DNA of 64,000 nucleotides from an uncultured Microbacterium sp. (GTDB lineage: Bacteria > Actinomycetota > Actinomycetes > Actinomycetales > Microbacteriaceae). Below the pieces are notes generated by a model. That model had not been told where the DNA came from. It was given only the letters and a program-made list of their open reading frames with translations, and made no database searches. The position numbers and the translations under genes were made by a program. Of this stretch, positions 53,189 to 62,358 are shown piece after piece (the stretch's first letter is position 1; every line of letters starts with the position of its first letter). The stretch spans positions 62,001-126,000 of the forward strand of contig NZ_FLQR01000006.1 in NCBI RefSeq assembly GCF_900078385.1. The letters are read 5' to 3'.

Positions 53189-54019
53189 TCACATCTCCTC
53201 GTGGGTGTCCGGATCCCCATCCCACAGCCGGCCGCGCTCGAGACCGCTGATCGCGGCCACCTCTTCCGCGCCGAGCTCGAAGCCGAACACGTCGGCGTTC
53301 TCGATCTGCCGCTCCGGGTCGGCGGACTTCGGGATCGGCGTCGAGCCCAGCTGCGTGTGCCAGCGCAGCACGATCTGGGTCGGTGTGACGCCGTGCGCGG
53401 CGGCCAGGTCCGCCACGACGGGCTCGGTCAGCAGCTCGCTGCGCCGCGCGAGCGGGCTCCAGCTCTCGGTGCGGATGCCGTGCTCGGCGTGGAAGGCGCG
53501 CAGCGCCGTCTGCGGGAAGTACGGGTGCAGTTCGACCTGGTTGACGGCGGGAGTCACCCCGGTCTCGTCGATGAGGCGGGTGAGCATCGCCTCGGTGAAG
53601 TTCGAGACGCCGACCGAACCGACCTTGCCTTCGTCGCGCAGCGCGGTCATGGCACGGAACGTGGTCACGTACTTGTCGATCCGCGGGTTCGGCCAGTGGA
53701 TGAGGTAGAGGTCGATGCGGTCCAGACCGAGCCGCTGGAGCGAGCCCTGGGCGCTGCGGATCGTCTCGTCGAAGCCGTGATCGCGGCCGGGGACCTTCGT
53801 CGTGACGATGAGCTCGTCGCGGATGCCGCTGCGCCGGGCCGCCTCGCCGACTTCGGCCTCGTTCTGGTAGTTGACGGCCGAGTCGAGGATCCGGTATCCG
53901 CTGTCGATCGCCGCGGCGATGGCGGCGACGCCTTCCGGCCCGCGGAGGTTGTACGTGCCCAGTCCGAGCGCGGGGAAGGGCGTGCCGTCGTTGAGGGTGA
54001 CCGTGGGGATCGTGATCAT
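53189..54019 (-). CDS. Aldo/keto reductase
   Basis: The 276-residue product is a TIM-barrel NADPH-dependent reductase. Family segments are LGTYNLRG, ILDSAVNYQNEAEVG (catalytic Asp and Tyr), LIVTTKV (Lys), LIHWPNP (His), VGVSNF and NQVELHPYFPQ, and the cofactor loop PIPKSADPERQIENADVFGFEL. It likely reduces aldehydes or ketones such as 2,5-diketo-D-gluconate, as in the DkgA/B group. The ATG follows TAGCGT (54026-54031) by 6 bp. Confidence 0.94.
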   Translation of the reverse strand: MITIPTVTLNDGTPFPALGLGTYNLRGPEGVAAIAAAIDSGYRILDSAVNYQNEAEVGEAARRSGIRDELIVTTKVPGRDHGFDETIRSAQGSLQRLGLDRIDLYLIHWPNPRIDKYVTTFRAMTALRDEGKVGSVGVSNFTEAMLTRLIDETGVTPAVNQVELHPYFPQTALRAFHAEHGIRTESWSPLARRSELLTEPVVADLAAAHGVTPTQIVLRWHTQLGSTPIPKSADPERQIENADVFGFELGAEEVAAISGLERGRLWDGDPDTHEEM

Positions 54020-54025
54020 GCGCCC

Positions 54026-54031
54026 ACGCTA
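54026..54031 (-). promoter_or_regulatory. -10 element of the aldo/keto reductase gene
   Basis: TAGCGT ends 6 bp before the ATG at 54019, with no ribosome-binding site. Confidence 0.4.
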
Positions 54032-54038
54032 CGCCCCG

Positions 54039-54845
54039 TCAGGCGAGGAGCGCCTCGATCGCCGTGAGGACGCCGTGGTCGGCGTTCGAGGGTGCGCGAT
54101 GCCGTGCCACGGCGACGACGTCGGGGTGGGCGTCGGCCATCGCGTACGACCAGTCCGCCGCCTGGAGCAGCTCGAGGTCGTTGAGGTAGTCGCCGAACGC
54201 CGCGGTCTGCGCAGGCGTCACCCCGAGGGCGCGCTGCAGGCTTCGCAGCGCGACGCCTTTGTTGACGCCCTGGTTCATCACGTCGACCCAGTGCAGACCC
54301 GACACGACGACCTGGTGCGTGTCCCGCAGATCCTCCAGTGCCGGGGCGGTGTGGGTCTCCCCGCCGTCGGCGTCGTAGACGGCGACCTTGAGGATCTGGT
54401 CGTCGACGGTGAGCAGGTCGTCGACGACCTCGAGGGCGGCGTAGTACTTCACGGTCTCGCTCCGGAACTCCTCGTCGGCGCCCTCGATGTAGGCGGACCG
54501 CTTGCCGCACACGACGACCCCCAGGTTCCCGCCCGCCGCGGCGAGACCGCGCAGCCGGGTGATGAGGGATGCCGTGAACGCGGGGTCCATCGCGTCCGAG
54601 CTCACCTCGTCCTCGCCGCGCACGACGTACGCGCCGTTCTCGGCGATGTAGTCCAGCTCGGCGTCCACGCCCGCGAACATGCGCTGCAGCGTCGCGAGCT
54701 GCCGACCGCTCGCGGGCGCGAAGGCGATCCCCCGGTCGTGCAGGCGCTCGAGCAGCGCCCACAGCGGCGCCGGGACGGCCCCGCCCGGCTCGAGAAGCGT
54801 CCCGTCCATGTCGACGGCGATCAGACGGATGTCGGGAGTGCTCAC
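54039..54845 (-). CDS. Cof-type HAD hydrolase
   Basis: The 268-residue phosphatase has HAD motif I DMDGTLLE, motif II PASGRQ, motif III Lys in VNKGVALRSL and motif IV GDYLNDLELL. The C2-type cap between them is that of Cof/YbjI sugar phosphatases. Substrates are probably sugar phosphates or cofactor pyrophosphates. It starts with GTG at 54845 and is divergent from the histidine kinase. Confidence 0.93.
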   Translation of the reverse strand: MSTPDIRLIAVDMDGTLLEPGGAVPAPLWALLERLHDRGIAFAPASGRQLATLQRMFAGVDAELDYIAENGAYVVRGEDEVSSDAMDPAFTASLITRLRGLAAAGGNLGVVVCGKRSAYIEGADEEFRSETVKYYAALEVVDDLLTVDDQILKVAVYDADGGETHTAPALEDLRDTHQVVVSGLHWVDVMNQGVNKGVALRSLQRALGVTPAQTAAFGDYLNDLELLQAADWSYAMADAHPDVVAVARHRAPSNADHGVLTAIEALLA

Positions 54846-54931
54846 CCGTCCATCGTCTCAGGCTCCGGGGTGGGGGTTATCCCGAAGCGAGGTCTCCGGA
54901 TGCCTCCGCTGTGCCGGCGCGCGCCGAGTCC

Positions 54932-54937
54932 TACCTT
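54932..54937 (+). promoter_or_regulatory. -10 element of the two-component operon
   Basis: TACCTT ends 6 bp before the ATG at 54944, deciding the start over the upstream in-frame ATG at 54911. Confidence 0.45.
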
Positions 54938-54943
54938 GGTGAC

Positions 54944-56224
54944 ATGACCACCCCAGCGACATCCCAGACCCCGGCCGCGCCGGCGAGGTCGCGGCGCATC
55001 CGCCCCCTCGTCCACCTCGGTGCCCTCGCGCAGCTCGCCGCTCTCGGCATCGTCGGCACCGCCCTGTTCACCGTCCTGATCACGTTCCTGAGCGTCGGCG
55101 TGAGCCTCCTGCTCGTCGCCGGCATCGGCCTGCTCTTCCTCGTCGCGTTCGTCTACCTCCTCTGGGCCACCGGATGGCTCGAGTACGAACGCGTCGACGG
55201 GCTGTACGGCTACGGGCTCCCGCCGCTCCGCCCGCGCCGCAGCGGCGCCCCCGGCTTCGGCGGCTGGCTGCGGACGCTCTGGCAGCAGTTCATCGACGGC
55301 CCGATGTGGCGCGGTGTCGCGAGCGCCGCGATCTCGACCGTGCTGGGCCTCGTCGTCCTGCCGGCCGTCGCGGGGCTCGTCGGCAGCGTCGTGCTGCTGT
55401 TCGCGCCTCTCACCGGGGCCGAGACCGCCCGCATCCCCACGACGGGGATCGACGTCAACGGGGAATGGGCGCTGCCCGTCGGCATCCTCGGCATCATCGT
55501 CTCCGCGGCGCTGCTGCTCGGGATCGCCCTGCTGCACGCCGTCCTGACGCGCGCCATCCTCGTCCCGTCGCGGGAGGCCCTGCTCGCCGAGCAGGCGCGG
55601 ACCGCCGGCGTCCAGCGCGCGGGAGCCGTCCGGGCCAGCGAAGTGGAGCGCACCCGCATCGAACGGGACCTGCACGACGGCGTCCAGCCGCGACTCGTCT
55701 CCGTCGGGATGACGCTGGGCCTCGCCCAGCAGAAGATCGACAGCGACCCGGTCGCCGCGAAGGCGCTCATCGACGAGGCGCACACCTCGACGAAGGCCGC
55801 CATCACCGAGCTGCGGCAGCTGGCCCGCGGCATCCACGCGTCCGTCCTCGACGATCGGGGACTGGATGCCGCGCTGTCGGCCCTCGCCGCCCGGTCGCAC
55901 GTGCCCGTGCACCTCGACGTCCGCGTCGACGGGCGATGCAGCGCGACGGCCGAAGCGGCCGTGTACTTCGCGATCGCCGAGTCGCTGACCAACGCCGCGA
56001 AGCACTCGCGGGCGACCGACTGCCGGGTCGTGGTCCGGCGCCGCGACGACGGGACCCTGTGGGCCCGCGTCGAGGACAACGGCGTGGGCAACGCCCGGGT
56101 GCTGCCCGGTGGTGGCCTCGACGGCATCACGAACCGCATCCTCGCCGCCGGCGGCACCGCCCGCCTCGACAGCCCGGCCGGTGGGCCGACGTCCCTGGAG
56201 GTGAGCGTCCCGTGCGCATCCTGA
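54944..56224 (+). CDS. Sensor histidine kinase (LiaS/NarX-like)
   Basis: The 426-residue protein has an N-terminal membrane sensor with two pairs of transmembrane helices (about 25-75 and 125-205) containing the conserved-looking loop GLYGYGLPPLRP. A HisKA_3 dimerisation domain carries the phosphoacceptor His in RIERDLHDGVQPRLVS near residue 243. A HATPase_c domain has ESLTNAAKHS and VEDNGVGNARVLPGGGL. The membrane-embedded sensor suggests detection of cell-envelope stress. It overlaps the response regulator by 13 bp. Confidence 0.93.
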   Translation: MTTPATSQTPAAPARSRRIRPLVHLGALAQLAALGIVGTALFTVLITFLSVGVSLLLVAGIGLLFLVAFVYLLWATGWLEYERVDGLYGYGLPPLRPRRSGAPGFGGWLRTLWQQFIDGPMWRGVASAAISTVLGLVVLPAVAGLVGSVVLLFAPLTGAETARIPTTGIDVNGEWALPVGILGIIVSAALLLGIALLHAVLTRAILVPSREALLAEQARTAGVQRAGAVRASEVERTRIERDLHDGVQPRLVSVGMTLGLAQQKIDSDPVAAKALIDEAHTSTKAAITELRQLARGIHASVLDDRGLDAALSALAARSHVPVHLDVRVDGRCSATAEAAVYFAIAESLTNAAKHSRATDCRVVVRRRDDGTLWARVEDNGVGNARVLPGGGLDGITNRILAAGGTARLDSPAGGPTSLEVSVPCAS

Positions 56225-56889
56225 TCTGCGAAGACTCCGCCCTGCTGCGCGAAGGACTCGTGCGCGTGCTGGAGGACGCCGGCCACACCGTGGTCGCCGC
56301 GGTGCCCGATGCGCGCGACCTCGTCGCCGTCGTGGACGAGGCGGCTCCCGAGCTCTGCATCCTCGATGTGCGGCTCCCCCCGACGTTCACCGACGAGGGC
56401 ATCCGCGCCGCGCTCGCCCTGCGGGGTGCGCACCCGGCACTGCCGGTGCTGGTGCTCAGCCAGTACGTCGAGGAGCGGTATGCGAGCGACCTCATCACCG
56501 GCCAGGGCGCCGCCCTCGGGTACCTCCTGAAGGACCGGGTCGCCGACGTGCGGGACTTCCTGGCCTCGATCGAGCGGATCGGCGCAGGTGCCACCGTCCT
56601 CGACCCGGAGGTCGTGGCGCAGCTGCTCACGCGCCGGGCCCGCGACGAGCGGATGGAGCGGCTCACGGACCGCGAGCGCACCGTCCTCGCCCTGATCGCC
56701 GAGGGCAAGAGCAATCAGGCGATCGCCCAGACCCTGTTCATCTCGGAGGCGAGTGTCGAGAAGCACATCACCTCCCTCTTCCAGAAGCTCGGCCTCGAAC
56801 AGGACGAGCACGGCAACCGGCGCGTCCTGGCGGCGCTGGTCCACCTCGAGCACGGCGGCAGCCAGCCGCAGAACGGAGCACTCCGATGA
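56212..56889 (+). CDS. NarL/LuxR-family response regulator
   Basis: The 225-residue protein has a receiver domain with acidic pair E7/D8 and phosphoacceptor D52 (CILDVRLPP), a conserved Lys in GYLLKDRV, and a LuxR helix-turn-helix: LTDRERTVLALIAEGKSNQAIAQTLFISEASVEKHITSLFQKLGL. It starts with GTG inside the kinase 3' end and overlaps the next gene by 4 bp. It should be the partner of the upstream kinase. Confidence 0.95.
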   Translation: MRILICEDSALLREGLVRVLEDAGHTVVAAVPDARDLVAVVDEAAPELCILDVRLPPTFTDEGIRAALALRGAHPALPVLVLSQYVEERYASDLITGQGAALGYLLKDRVADVRDFLASIERIGAGATVLDPEVVAQLLTRRARDERMERLTDRERTVLALIAEGKSNQAIAQTLFISEASVEKHITSLFQKLGLEQDEHGNRRVLAALVHLEHGGSQPQNGALR

Positions 56890-57731
56890 GCACCACCCTC
56901 ACTCCCCCGCCCGCGTCCGCACCGCAGGCGCCGCCCCCGGCGCAGCCGCGGGGATCGTCCCGGGTCATCGCGATCCTCGCGATCGCGCTCGGCTCCGCCC
57001 TCATCCTCGGGACCGTCGGCATGTCCATCGTCGGCGGCATCCGCTCCGCCGCCGTCCGCACCGAGACGCTCAGCGCGGACGCGACCGGCGTCACAGCGCT
57101 GGACGTCGACGTCGCGGCATCCGAGTTCCGCATCGCCTACGGCGGGTCCGACGCGTCGCTCTCCGTCACGGGCGGCAGCGGGACGACCGATTGGCGGCTC
57201 GAGCGGACGGGCGACACGCTCGTCGTGTCGGCCGACCGCGGCTGGTTCCGCGGATGGGGCTGGTTCAACGGCGAGGAGCGGGCGGTCCTGACGCTCCCGG
57301 AGCGACTGGTCACGACGACCCTGGACGCCTCGTTCGACGTGGGCGCCGGCTCGATCAGCGCCGCCGGCACGTACGGGATGCTCGAGCTCGACCTCGGGGC
57401 CGGCTCGATCGACGTCTCCGGCAGTGCCGAACAGCTGGACGCCGATGTGTCCGCGGGCCGCGTGTCCGTCGACCTGCGCGAGGTCCGCACCGGCACGGTG
57501 CAGGTGAGCGCCGGCGAATTCGTCGGCTCGGTGGACGGCGAGGTCGACGAGCTGAACCTCGACGTCAGCGCGGGGCGCATCGACCTCGAGGTGCCGAACG
57601 TGCGGTACGCCATCACCTCGGACGTCTCGGCCGGCGACTTCACGCACGACCTGACGACCGATCCCGGCGCCGACCGCCGGATCGACGTCAGCGTGTCGGC
57701 GGGCGGCGTGACGCTGCGCGGCACGCGCTGA
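56886..57731 (+). CDS. DUF4097 membrane-anchored beta-helix protein
   Basis: The 281-residue product has a Pro-rich cytoplasmic start, one transmembrane helix (about 28-52) and an extracytoplasmic domain of repeated short beta strands with motif L-D-V-S-A-G-x and [12 protein letters not shown]. This is the DUF4097/LiaG-like adhesin-type fold. It overlaps the response regulator by 4 bp, making a kinase-regulator-effector operon like LiaFSR-type envelope stress systems. Its molecular role is unknown. Confidence 0.9.
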   Translation: MSTTLTPPPASAPQAPPPAQPRGSSRVIAILAIALGSALILGTVGMSIVGGIRSAAVRTETLSADATGVTALDVDVAASEFRIAYGGSDASLSVTGGSGTTDWRLERTGDTLVVSADRGWFRGWGWFNGEERAVLTLPERLVTTTLDASFDVGAGSISAAGTYGMLELDLGAGSIDVSGSAEQLDADVSAGRVSVDLREVRTGTVQVSAGEFVGSVDGEVDELNLDVSAGRIDLEVPNVRYAITSDVSAGDFTHDLTTDPGADRRIDVSVSAGGVTLRGTR

Positions 57732-57808
57732 CCTCCTCTGCTCGCGCGGGGCGTCCCGGATCCGTCCGGGGCGCCCCTCGTCGCGTCTCTTCGGCGCAGC
57801 GGGCCGGA

Positions 57809-57940
57809 GTCCGCCCGCGGCGAATGGCGGGTCCGGCGGTCTCCCACCCGCACGTCGGCGCGGGCGAATCCAGCGGGCGCGATTCGTCCGCGGCAGATGG
57901 CGGGTCCGGCGGCCGCGAACCCGCACTTCGGCGCGGGCGA
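57809..57940 (+). repeat. Two imperfect palindromic repeats, locus B
   Basis: Two units at about 57809-57867 and 57882-57940 share the left arm CCGCGGCGAATGGCGGGT (one copy has GGCAGATGG) and the right arm ACCCGCAC...GGCGCGGGCGAA with the locus at 47.6-48.1 kb. They occupy most of the 298-bp gap between the DUF4097 gene and pgi. No gene is seen in the gap. Confidence 0.7.
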
Positions 57941-58016
57941 ACGCGCGGCGCGCCCCGCCGCGCCGACGCCCGGATTCGCACGGCCGCGGGCGCATGTGCG
58001 GGCCCGGCCGGAGGAC

Positions 58017-58022
58017 TACCGT
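58017..58022 (+). promoter_or_regulatory. -10 element of pgi
   Basis: TACCGT ends 7 bp before the GTG at 58030. This favours 58030 over an in-frame GTG at 58021. Confidence 0.45.
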
Positions 58023-58029
58023 GGACACC

Positions 58030-59709
58030 GTGACCACTCCCATCGACGCCACCACCACGAACGCCTGGGCCGAGCTCGGTGCCCACAAGAGCGGGTTCAC
58101 CCCCGACCTGCGCGGCTGGTTCGCCGCAGACCCGGGCCGCGTCGAGCGGCTCACCTTCGACCTCGCGGACCTGCGGGTCGACTTGTCGAAGAACCTCGTG
58201 GATGACGGCATCCTCGCCTCCCTCGTCGCCCTCGCGGAGCAGACCGGCGTCGCCGAGCGGTACGCCGCGATGCGGGCCGGCGAGAAGATCAACACGACCG
58301 AGGGCCGAGCGGTGCTGCACACGGCCCTCCGCCGCCCCGCGGGTGCGACCCCCGCGCTGCGCATCGACGGCCAGGACATCGACCACGACGTGCAGGAGGT
58401 GCTCGACGCCATGGCAGCGTTCGCCGGGCGCGTGCGCTCCGGCGAGTGGACCGGCATCACGGGAAAGAAGGTCACCACGGTCGTCAACATCGGGATCGGC
58501 GGCTCCGACCTCGGCCCCGTCATGATCTACGAGGCCCTCCTGCCGTACGCGGACGCCGGCATCGAGGCGCGGTTCGTCTCCAACATCGATCCCTTCGACC
58601 TCGCCGACACGACGAAGGACCTCGATCCCGAGACGACGCTGTTCATCGTGGCGTCGAAGACCTTCACGACGCTCGAGACGCTGACCAACGCGCGCCTCGC
58701 GCGGGATTGGCTGTGGGCGGGCCTCCAGTCCGCCGACGCGATCGACGGGTCGGACGAGCAGAAGACGGATGCCGTCGCGCACCACTTCGTCGCGGTCTCG
58801 ACGGCGCTCGACAAGGTCGCCGCCTTCGGCATCGACACCGCCAACGCGTTCGGATTCTGGGATTGGGTCGGCGGCCGCTACTCCGTCGACTCCGCGATCG
58901 GGCTCTCGCTCGTCATCACCCTCGGGCCGGACGCGTTCCGCGAGCTGCTGGCCGGATTCCACGCCGTCGACGAGCACGTCGCCGAGACGCCGCTCGCCGA
59001 GAACGTCCCGGTCCTCATGGGCCTCCTGAACATCTGGTACACGAACTTCCTCGGCGCGCAGTCGCACGCCGTCCTCCCCTACGCCCAGCAGCTGCACCGC
59101 TTCGCGGCCTACCTGCAGCAGCTCACGATGGAGTCCAACGGCAAGTCGGTGCGCTGGGACGGGACGCCCGTCACGACCGACACCGGCGAGGTGTTCTGGG
59201 GCGAGCCCGGCACCAACGGGCAGCACGCGTTCTACCAGCTCATCCACCAGGGCACGCGCCTCATCCCGGCGGACTTCATCGCGTTCGTGAACCCGGCCTA
59301 CCCGCTCGCCGACGACGGCCGCGATGTGCACGGCCTGTTCCTCGCGAACTTCCTCGCGCAGACGAAGGCGCTGGCCTTCGGCAAGACAGCGGAGGAGGTC
59401 GAGGCCGAGGGCACGACCGGCCCGCTCGTCGCCGCGCGGACGTTCGCCGGCAACCGCCCGACGACCTCGATCTTCGCGCCCGCCCTCACCCCGCGCGTGC
59501 TGGGTGAGCTCGTCGCGCTGTACGAGCACATCACCTTCACGCAGGGCGTCATCTGGGGCATCAACTCGTTCGACCAGTGGGGGGTCGAGCTCGGCAAGCA
59601 GCTCGCGCTGCAGATCGCTCCCGCCATCGAGGGCGACGCGGATGCCATCGCGGCGCAGGATGCCTCGACGAAGGCGCTGCTGGACTACTACCGCACGCAC
59701 CGGGCCTGA
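58030..59709 (+). CDS. pgi: Glucose-6-phosphate isomerase
   Basis: Pgi interconverts glucose-6-phosphate and fructose-6-phosphate. The 559-residue product carries [39 protein letters not shown], the catalytic Glu in [20 protein letters not shown] and a late Lys in GKQLALQI. Length matches the long bacterial form. It is preceded by a repeat-filled gap and its own leaderless promoter. Confidence 0.98.
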   Translation: MTTPIDATTTNAWAELGAHKSGFTPDLRGWFAADPGRVERLTFDLADLRVDLSKNLVDDGILASLVALAEQTGVAERYAAMRAGEKINTTEGRAVLHTALRRPAGATPALRIDGQDIDHDVQEVLDAMAAFAGRVRSGEWTGITGKKVTTVVNIGIGGSDLGPVMIYEALLPYADAGIEARFVSNIDPFDLADTTKDLDPETTLFIVASKTFTTLETLTNARLARDWLWAGLQSADAIDGSDEQKTDAVAHHFVAVSTALDKVAAFGIDTANAFGFWDWVGGRYSVDSAIGLSLVITLGPDAFRELLAGFHAVDEHVAETPLAENVPVLMGLLNIWYTNFLGAQSHAVLPYAQQLHRFAAYLQQLTMESNGKSVRWDGTPVTTDTGEVFWGEPGTNGQHAFYQLIHQGTRLIPADFIAFVNPAYPLADDGRDVHGLFLANFLAQTKALAFGKTAEEVEAEGTTGPLVAARTFAGNRPTTSIFAPALTPRVLGELVALYEHITFTQGVIWGINSFDQWGVELGKQLALQIAPAIEGDADAIAAQDASTKALLDYYRTHRA

Positions 59710-59749
59710 GCATCGGGCCCGGGCGCGGCGGGAGCGGGCGCGGCGCGCG

Positions 59750-60460
59750 TCAGCGCAGCTGCAGGCTGTTCCAGGCGCCCGGCTCGTCGAGCTCGCCGTA
59801 GACGACCTCGGCGCCGTCCGCCGACACCGACGCGGCGCACACGAGGAGTGAGAGCGTCGGGTAGCCGAACGGCCGATTGTCGCGGATGATCGCCCGGTCA
59901 TCGGTCGGTCCGAGGGTCGTCGTCCCCTCGAGCGTCGCGAGCCACGGCGTCCACCATCGCTCGCCGTCGCCGGGCGCGCCGAAGGCGTCGCGCCAGGCCG
60001 AGATGCGGGCCGTCGCGGGGTCGTCGACATCGTCGTGCGCGATCATGTGCGTGCCGGGGCCGAGGTCGACCGTGCGGACGGTCGCCCCGTCCCACATCGT
60101 CACGCGCGTGCGAGCGGCGTCGACCTCGACGAGGTTGAACCCGTGCGTGCGCGGCGGATCATCGAGGGGCGCGCCCTCGACGGCATCCAGCACGACATGC
60201 CCGCGCGAGAACAGCTCCGCCCCGTCCGGCACCTCGACATCCGCCCGATTCAGGATGACGGCGACCCGTCCGTCGGCGGGATCCGCGGCGAGCCAGGCAC
60301 CGCCGGCGCGCGCATCGCGGACGCCCAGGACGCCGGGATGCGTCTCCGGCCACCACGGGCCGAGCGGATCCCACGCGCGCTCCGGGTCCTCATCCCGCAC
60401 AGCGAGCAGACGCGTGGGCGCCCCGGGCTCCTGGGGAACGTGGATGATCACGGTGCACAT
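59750..60460 (-). CDS. TANGO2/NRDE-family protein
   Basis: The 236-residue protein begins MCTVIIHVPQ, giving the N-terminal cysteine typical of TANGO2/NRDE proteins. RDEDPERAWDP stands where the family NRDE motif lies, and GGAWLAADPADGRVAVILNR follows. Eukaryotic TANGO2 is linked to haem and lipid metabolism; bacterial function is unknown. It is convergent with pgi and divergent from coaBC. Confidence 0.88.
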   Translation of the reverse strand: MCTVIIHVPQEPGAPTRLLAVRDEDPERAWDPLGPWWPETHPGVLGVRDARAGGAWLAADPADGRVAVILNRADVEVPDGAELFSRGHVVLDAVEGAPLDDPPRTHGFNLVEVDAARTRVTMWDGATVRTVDLGPGTHMIAHDDVDDPATARISAWRDAFGAPGDGERWWTPWLATLEGTTTLGPTDDRAIIRDNRPFGYPTLSLLVCAASVSADGAEVVYGELDEPGAWNSLQLR

Positions 60461-60500
60461 CCGCTCGCCCTTCCGTCCGATCGCCTGCGAGGATCAGACC

Positions 60501-61715
60501 ATGTTCGTTGTCGTGGGTGTCAGCGGCGGCATCGCCGCCTACAAGACGGTCCATCTCGTGCGCGCACTCGTCACCAACGGCCACGAGGTGCACGTCATTC
60601 CCACCGAGGACGCGCTGCGCTTCGTGGGGACGACCACCTGGGAGGCGGTCAGCCGCCATCCTGTCACGACGTCGGTGCACGACGATGTCGCCGAGGTCCG
60701 GCACGTCGCCCTCGGCACCCGCGCGGACCTCGTGATCGTCGCGCCGGCCACCGCCAACACGCTCGCCAAGATGGCGACCGGGATCGCCGACAACCTGCTG
60801 GGCGTGACCCTGCTCGCGACGACCGCGCCGGTGCTCGTCGCCCCCGCGATGCACACGGCCATGTGGGAGCATCCTGCGACGACCGCGAACATCGAGACGC
60901 TGCGCGGCCGCGGCGTGCACGTCGTGGGGCCCGCGGACGGACCTCTCACGGGCGGCGACAGCGGTCCGGGGCGGATGAGCGAGCCCGAGGAGATCCTCGC
61001 GGCGGCGCTCGCGCTGGTCCCCGAACGATCCGACCTCGCGGGCCTCACCGTGGCCGTCTCGACCGGGGGGACGCGGGAGGCGATCGATCCGGTCCGCTTC
61101 CTCGGCAACCGCTCGAGCGGGCGTCAGGGGGTCGATGTCGCGCTCGCGGCGGCGGACCGGGGTGCGCAGGTCCGGCTCGTCGCGGCGCACGTCGAGGACG
61201 GCATCCTGACCGCGGTGGCCCATCACCCGCGCATCACCGTCGAACGGGTCTCGACGGCCGCCGATCTGCGGGCGGCGATGCACGCGTCGACCGGTGACGC
61301 GGACGTCGCCGTCATGGTCGCCGCCGTCGCCGACTTCCGGGTGGATGCGGTGTCGGACGAGAAGATCCGCAAGGAGGACGGTGACGGCACGGCGACGCTC
61401 CGGCTCGTCGCGAACCCCGACATCCTCGCCGAGCTCGTCGCCGCGCGCCGGGACGGTCAGACGATCGTCGGCTTCGCCGCCGAGACGGCCACCGACGAGG
61501 CCGAGCTGGTGGAGCGCGGGAAGCGCAAGCGCGCGCGGAAGGGTGTGGACCTGCTCGCGGTGAACCGCGTCGACTGGGCGCGCGGGTTCGAAGCGGCGGA
61601 GAACGCGGTCGTCGTGCTGGATGACGGCGACGCCGTCGTGGCCGAGGTGGCCGGGTCCAAGCGCGCCGTCGCCGATGCGCTGTGGGACGCGGTCATCGCG
61701 CATCGCGCCCGCTGA
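60501..61715 (+). CDS. coaBC: Phosphopantothenoylcysteine decarboxylase/synthetase
   Basis: CoaBC makes 4'-phosphopantetheine in CoA biosynthesis. The 404-residue protein has an FMN-binding CoaC half (VGVSGGIAAYKTVHLVR, catalytic-His region, APATANTLAKMATGIADNL, PAMHTAMWEHP) and a CoaB half (STGGTREAIDPVRFLGNRSSGRQG, the VAAVADFR strand, and the K-x-K-K-like KIRKEDGDG). GAGGA lies upstream of the ATG at 60501; the long in-frame extension runs antisense to the TANGO2 gene and is not real. Confidence 0.97.
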   Translation: MFVVVGVSGGIAAYKTVHLVRALVTNGHEVHVIPTEDALRFVGTTTWEAVSRHPVTTSVHDDVAEVRHVALGTRADLVIVAPATANTLAKMATGIADNLLGVTLLATTAPVLVAPAMHTAMWEHPATTANIETLRGRGVHVVGPADGPLTGGDSGPGRMSEPEEILAAALALVPERSDLAGLTVAVSTGGTREAIDPVRFLGNRSSGRQGVDVALAAADRGAQVRLVAAHVEDGILTAVAHHPRITVERVSTAADLRAAMHASTGDADVAVMVAAVADFRVDAVSDEKIRKEDGDGTATLRLVANPDILAELVAARRDGQTIVGFAAETATDEAELVERGKRKRARKGVDLLAVNRVDWARGFEAAENAVVVLDDGDAVVAEVAGSKRAVADALWDAVIAHRAR

Positions 61716-61728
61716 GCAGCGACCCGGG

Positions 61729-62358
61729 TCAGCCGGCGGCTTCCGCCGCCGCCCCCGCGCGCGTCAGCCACGCGGGCGGGTCGCCGTAGCGCTGCGGCGG
61801 GATGAGGCGCCCCGCGGCGCAGTCCGCGACGAGCGCCGCGAGCCGATCCGCGCGGGTCTGCTCGCGCTTCGCGCTCTGCACCCAGTTCGTCGCGAGGCGG
61901 CGGTACGACTGGGTCGCGGCATCCCAGAACGCCTGCGCGGCAGGGTTCGCCGCGAGGGCCGCCGCCTGGTGGGCCGTCATCTCGGCGCGCTGCTCGTAGG
62001 CGTAGACGCCGGTCCGAGACGCCGTCCTCCGCTCGTAGGCGGCGAGGCCCGCCGGATGCATCCGGCCCTCCGCGATGAGCCGCTCGACGTGCGCGATGTT
62101 GACATCGCTCCAGTTCGAGTTCGGCTTCCGCGGCGTCCAGCGCTGCCGACGCGCCTGCTCGTCGATCCGCTGGCTCACCGAGTCGATCCAGCCGAAGCAC
62201 AGCGCCTCGGGGACCGCCTGCGCCCACGTGATCCCCTGCCGCGGATCGCCGGTGCGATAGAGACCCATCCACAGCTCGGTGGCCGTGGCGTGGTTCTCCT
62301 CCAGCCACGCGCGGAACTGCGCGGGGCTGGAGAAGAAGACCGCGGGGCGCTCCTCCAC
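61729..62358 (-). CDS. YdeI/OmpD-associated family protein
   Basis: The 209-residue product matches the YdeI family: FRAWLEENHATATELWMGLYRTG, ALCFGWIDSVSQRIDEQARRQRWTPRKPNSNWSDVNIAHVERLI and a C-terminal PPAWLTRAG. Family members are linked to antimicrobial peptide resistance, but activity is unclear. Its GTG follows the PTS stop codon with no gap (TAG then GTG), so translation is probably coupled to the PTS gene. Confidence 0.88.
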   Translation of the reverse strand: MEERPAVFFSSPAQFRAWLEENHATATELWMGLYRTGDPRQGITWAQAVPEALCFGWIDSVSQRIDEQARRQRWTPRKPNSNWSDVNIAHVERLIAEGRMHPAGLAAYERRTASRTGVYAYEQRAEMTAHQAAALAANPAAQAFWDAATQSYRRLATNWVQSAKREQTRADRLAALVADCAAGRLIPPQRYGDPPAWLTRAGAAAEAAG

